Source: Thunnus maccoyii (taxonomy: Eukaryota > Chordata > Actinopteri > Scombriformes > Scombridae). Taken from it: 64,000 nt of DNA. The number at the start of each line of letters is the position of its first letter. Within the stretch, counting starts at the first letter, position 1. The translations under genes were made by a program, and so were the position numbers. The stretch lies in the NCBI RefSeq assembly GCF_910596095.1, contig NC_056550.1, positions 24,920,001 through 24,984,000 on the forward strand, in the 5' to 3' direction. Of the stretch, positions 61,301-64,000 are shown one piece after another. The notes under the pieces were generated by a model. That model had not been told where the DNA came from, made no database searches, and worked only from the letters and a program-made list of their open reading frames with translations.

Positions 61301-61394
61301 CATCCACCAGCATGTATTTGGAGCACAGGGAGCCTGGCAGCTTGCCAAACGACAGGGCCAGCCCCGCACCTCTCACCATCCGCACACGCAGATT
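55388..61394 (-). CDS. fam83f: FAM83 family protein (FAM83F-like), 3' part of the gene, last three coding exons
   Basis: Exons in transcription order: 61394-61273, 57294-56507 and 55437-55388, joined by GT-AG introns in phase; they give 319 residues plus stop. The first exon ends VDGEKVMFGSY and continues SFTWSSSRMDRNMITVMSGQ in the next, the conserved end of the DUF1669 (PLD-like pseudo-enzyme) domain. FDNDF at about 57224-57210 fits the F-x-x-x-F element through which FAM83 proteins bind casein kinase 1. The tail has proline-rich (KPPIPAPIRKPK; PPPPPCK), acidic (GEEDEDEKG) and basic (KSKIKKPSK) parts. The 50-nt last exon ends KKNCIQS, a CAAX-type box. Known of FAM83F: it has a C-terminal CAAX box and is farnesylated, so membrane attachment is inferred. 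The 5' exons (roughly 180 residues) are not in the window, leaving an intron of more than 2.6 kb. FAM83 membership is very secure; the F paralogue rests on the CAAX end and on linkage to CYTH4 on human chromosome 22. Confidence 0.85.
55746..56346 (+). mobile_element. TTAA-type MITE family A, copy 5, most complete, in the last fam83f intron
   Basis: Flanked by TTAA at 55746-55749 and 56343-56346. The left end AGAGGACGTATCATACACAT and the inverted right end AGGGGACATAACATGCTTTT form imperfect terminal inverted repeats. Length about 600 bp and no transposase, so it was mobilised by another element. It sits in the intron 55438-56506 with no effect on the flanking splice sites. Confidence 0.8.
56457..56480. 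repeat. (AT)n microsatellite next to a fam83f splice donor
   Basis: About twelve AT units beginning roughly 25 nt inside the intron from the donor at 56506-56505. Confidence 0.9.
57345..57598 (+). repeat. Family B arm in fam83f intron
   Basis: GGAGCCGTTTCTAAAC, CAGTGCAGCGGT, TGACATGTTTTTAATAG and GTTGGTTTGGCTGAAAACAT match the right arm of the copy at 49689-50470. It joins directly to a half copy of family C. Confidence 0.75.
57598..57849. repeat. Family C half copy in fam83f intron
   Basis: Matches the outer half of family C from near its centre (TCTACTTGATTTGACTAATT) to the terminus GTGAACCTGCCCTTTAA, with TTAA at 57846-57849. Only one arm is present, so it cannot fold back alone. Confidence 0.75.
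57850..59180. other. fam83f intron, nothing recognised
   Basis: AT-rich sequence. Overlapping frames on both strands at 58085-58373 (64-90 codons) shadow each other and show no domain. Confidence 0.45.
59181..59550 (+). mobile_element. LINE 3' end fragment in fam83f intron
   Basis: About 59320-59390 encodes VDTFKKQLKIYLFRLAFEL, the typical C-terminus of a LINE ORF2. It is followed by a T-rich 3' UTR ending GGTGCCATATAAACAAA. TGTATATATGTG-type alternation precedes it. Confidence 0.55.
59551..60444. other. fam83f intron, little recognised
   Basis: A fragment at about 59574-59650 (AGGGCTGCAATTC) resembles the repeat at 518-849. No other feature was seen. Confidence 0.4.
60445..60950 (+). repeat. 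Family B copy (loop plus right arm) in fam83f intron
   Basis: Contains the nested loop hairpin (ACATATCACAACC, then GAGGTTGTGATGTGT) and the right arm (AACTACTCTCCGGAGACTGA to CATGAGATTTGTTAACAATA). The left arm is missing. It ends with CAAAATCCTCCTGG, resembling the tail shared by the two cyth4 copies. Confidence 0.75.
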
Positions 61395-64000
61395 CTGTAA
61401 AGAAACACCCGCTTAATTACACATTTGAGCTGGCTTAGTGTCACATACATAAGCCTGAGTAAACTCACTCAGCCACAGCTATCAAACATCCCCCGGCTAT
61501 ATCATGCGTAACTCCTTGATTTAATGATGCCAAGTCAAACTGCACTGTCACACCTTGTGACATGTTGGTCAACTTTCCGAGGAAATAAAGAGAAAAACAA
61601 AAACCTTAAAGCCACAAGTGTTTACCTAAAGGGAAGAGAATCAGACAGAAAGAAAGAGAGACCTAAATACTCAGTACAGGCTGGGAGGAGGCTTTCCTCT
61701 GCTGCCAACCTGGCGTGGGGTGAAGCATCGAGTTACACTCTTTGGATCTGTTCTCAGGAACTATGAATGTGCATTTGTAAGAAGTAACAGAGCCCAGCGC
61801 TCTGAAAAGGCCTTTCACAGCCTTATCAACTGACACCACTACCGCCAGGTATTCCTGTGCTCCAGTTAAACCAGGCTGGAGCTACAAAACTCTGCATACA
61901 GCAGATAAGGTTGGGTATTGTGTCCCTGTGCAGATAAGATGACAGTCTGGCTCAGTGAACTGCTGCTCGCTCTTAATCTAGTTCAGCACTCACTTGCAGC
62001 ACACAGGACAGGATTAAATGTGAATTCATGGAAGTAAAATGATGACATTTAATGCACAGGTCGGTCAAAAACGACCACGCTGGCCTGTTTTTTGCAATGT
62101 TGCAACATTACATATTCCAGGTATTTCCTCAAAAATCTTGTTCTTGATATTTCCCTGTTATTTACCTCTTTTACTTTTCAAGAAAATCAGGTTTTTGAAT
62201 TATTACCCCAATTCTTCATAAGTGCACATTTTCTTCCTTTTCTGGTACAAATATAGAAAGCTGAAATGAAACCAGAAGTACCAGAAGTAGGAAAACCTCG
62301 TTCAAAATTATATTTCATATTATATTTTCATATTTGTAATAACGCTAATAACTAAATATTCAGCCTTGGAATAGAACCTCAACAGTATGTAATGTAATTT
62401 ACTTCATATATCTAGATAAAGACGTTTACTTTGTTGAAAAACTAATATCATTGTTTATTTAGTAATTTCTGTTTCAACTGCCCTTAACAAACATTATTTC
62501 ATCATTGCAGGTTAAACATCACAGCTTGACAAAACAGGCGAGTCCGTTGAACTGTGGTTAGTTCAGACATGACTGTAATAACAGAGGACTGAGCTGTGTG
62601 ATGACAGCTAAACAGTTTTAAAATGACTGACTGGAAATGGACAAAACAAAGTTACGGTGATGTAAGCACCTGCGCTGTAAAACAGATAAACTGTCATGGG
62701 AGCTGTAGTTTTCCATTTGTCTAAAAATATGTATGGTTAACCCCAATAACATGTTCTGTTTATTCAAGAAAAAAAACAGATGAAAGGCAGAAATGCTGAA
62801 TGTGAGATTCTATTGAATTATGAAGCTGATGGAACAGAAACTAACTCAGGTGTGACGTCAGGACTTCAGCTCTCTATGCAGAATTTACTGTAGATCACAT
62901 CTCAACTGTCATTCCCATCAACACTCACCTACATTATTTTATATCAGACATCTATATTTTAACCTCGGAAAGTTTGAATTCACTGAACATTCACACTTTA
63001 TGTGGAAGTGTATCTGCTACTGTCCTACTTAGTAGCGAGCTAACATTAGCTTGCCAACATTACTGATGCCATAACTACGTAGATTAGTAGTAAAATAGCA
63101 TAAATTAGAGAAAGAGACTCTAATATTCACAGGTTTGACACTTTGATTACAAACTTTAAATGAAGCTGATGAATTCAAATCATTATTTTGATCAAAATTG
63201 TGACAATATTACTATCAAAAACCACTGATTCTAATAATAGTCAACTTTGGCCCCCTTATGGAAGATTGTTGGTTCCAATGACCTATGTGTCTAAGGGTTA
63301 AAAGACCAGTTCACCCAAACCAGGTTCTGAGATCAAAACACTTTCCTGAAACAGTCTCCATGGTACTCCACAGAGTAAACCACAGATCTCACCTTGAACC
63401 ATTTTAACTTTTTTAAAAAAAAATTTTTGGTAGAAAATAGTTTGGAAGACTTTTCTGGAAAGAGGATGTGCTACTGTATGGTGGGATTTAAATGCCAAAA
63501 TTAAATCAAATTCAATACAATACACATTGTTACATTTATTTCCATGTTATACACACATTGCATACATAAAAAGGAAATAAATAAAATACATATAACAATG
63601 TGTATTGTATTTCACTTTATTTCATTTGCTTAATTTTTTAAAACTCTTTCTCGTTTACTTTTTTTTTAATTTAAGCATTTTAAATCTTCCATACTGCTGA
63701 CTTTTTCAAATGTCATGTTTTAATTGAAATTCTTTTGACCTTCACTGTGTTTCGGTGGAGGCAGAGATATCAGTAGCGGAGATCTGAAAACCTTTGCAAA
63801 TAAACCTGAAACCATCTGCATGATTCAACTAGAAGAAAGTGCAGAATTATGTCAGGGCTGTACAGTGTGATATGTCGCATATGCTGTCTGTGCGATGAAT
63901 GAATTTACCGCAGTCATACCAGTGTGATACAGTGTGTGCATGTGAGACAGAGCTGCCTGTTTGTGTGAAGTGAAGGTTTGTGTGCCTGTTGGTGTGTGAG
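61395..64000. other. fam83f upstream intron, no exon recognised
   Basis: I looked on the - strand for the preceding DUF1669 exon, which must end at a codon boundary before a GT donor, and found none. A MITE-like opening (TTAAAAGACCAGTTCACCC) is at 63298. The rest is AT-rich. Confidence 0.45.

Overview
The window is nuclear DNA of a ray-finned fish, most likely a spiny-rayed (percomorph) teleost. It has GT-AG split genes with fish-like proteins, long AT-rich non-coding stretches, and many teleost-type repeats: L2-like LINE tails, a hAT element with target-site duplication, TTAA-flanked foldback MITEs and minisatellites. The species call is inference; I cannot name one. No prokaryotic, viral, CRISPR or tRNA/rRNA features were seen.

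Two protein-coding genes can be supported at the residue level. (1) A complete cytohesin, best matched to cyth4, runs on the + strand from 41156 to 52367 in 13 coding exons (403 residues: N-terminal coiled coil, Sec7 ARF-GEF domain, PH domain). All splice phases join and a poly(A) signal lies at 53013-53018. (2) The 3' half of a FAM83 family gene, best matched to fam83f, runs on the - strand (61394 down to 55388). Three exons encode the end of the DUF1669 domain, a proline-rich/charged tail and a C-terminal CAAX-type box; its 5' exons lie beyond 64000. The two genes are convergent, with about 1.6 kb between their poly(A) signals, part of it filled by a palindromic TTAA element. A third transcription unit is inferred at 15.1-14.86 kb: a CpG-rich, TATA-preceded first exon on the - strand ending in a clean splice donor, whose coding part is not visible and is probably off the left edge.

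Layout: 1-14.8 kb, intergenic or intronic DNA with an L2-like LINE fragment (1.58-2.56 kb), TIR elements and dispersed repeats. 14.86-15.3 kb, the orphan promoter/first exon with a (TG)n tract. 15.5-41 kb, repeat-rich DNA with no recognised gene: a 776-bp hAT element (19.5-20.3 kb), a 22-25 bp minisatellite (23.5-23.9 kb), an interstitial telomere-like tract (18.4 kb), a TTAA element (37.3 kb) and a LINE nested inside a MITE (38.8-40.3 kb). 41.1-53 kb, cyth4, whose introns hold a minisatellite, a perfect 25-bp hairpin and two large foldback palindromes. 53.5-61.4 kb, the intergenic palindrome and fam83f. 61.4-64 kb, fam83f intron with no recognised exon.

The most unusual content is structural: several repeat families shaped as long palindromes with TTAA-AGG ends, two of them sitting in small introns that split the cytohesin PH domain. 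I found no evidence for a new multi-gene system.
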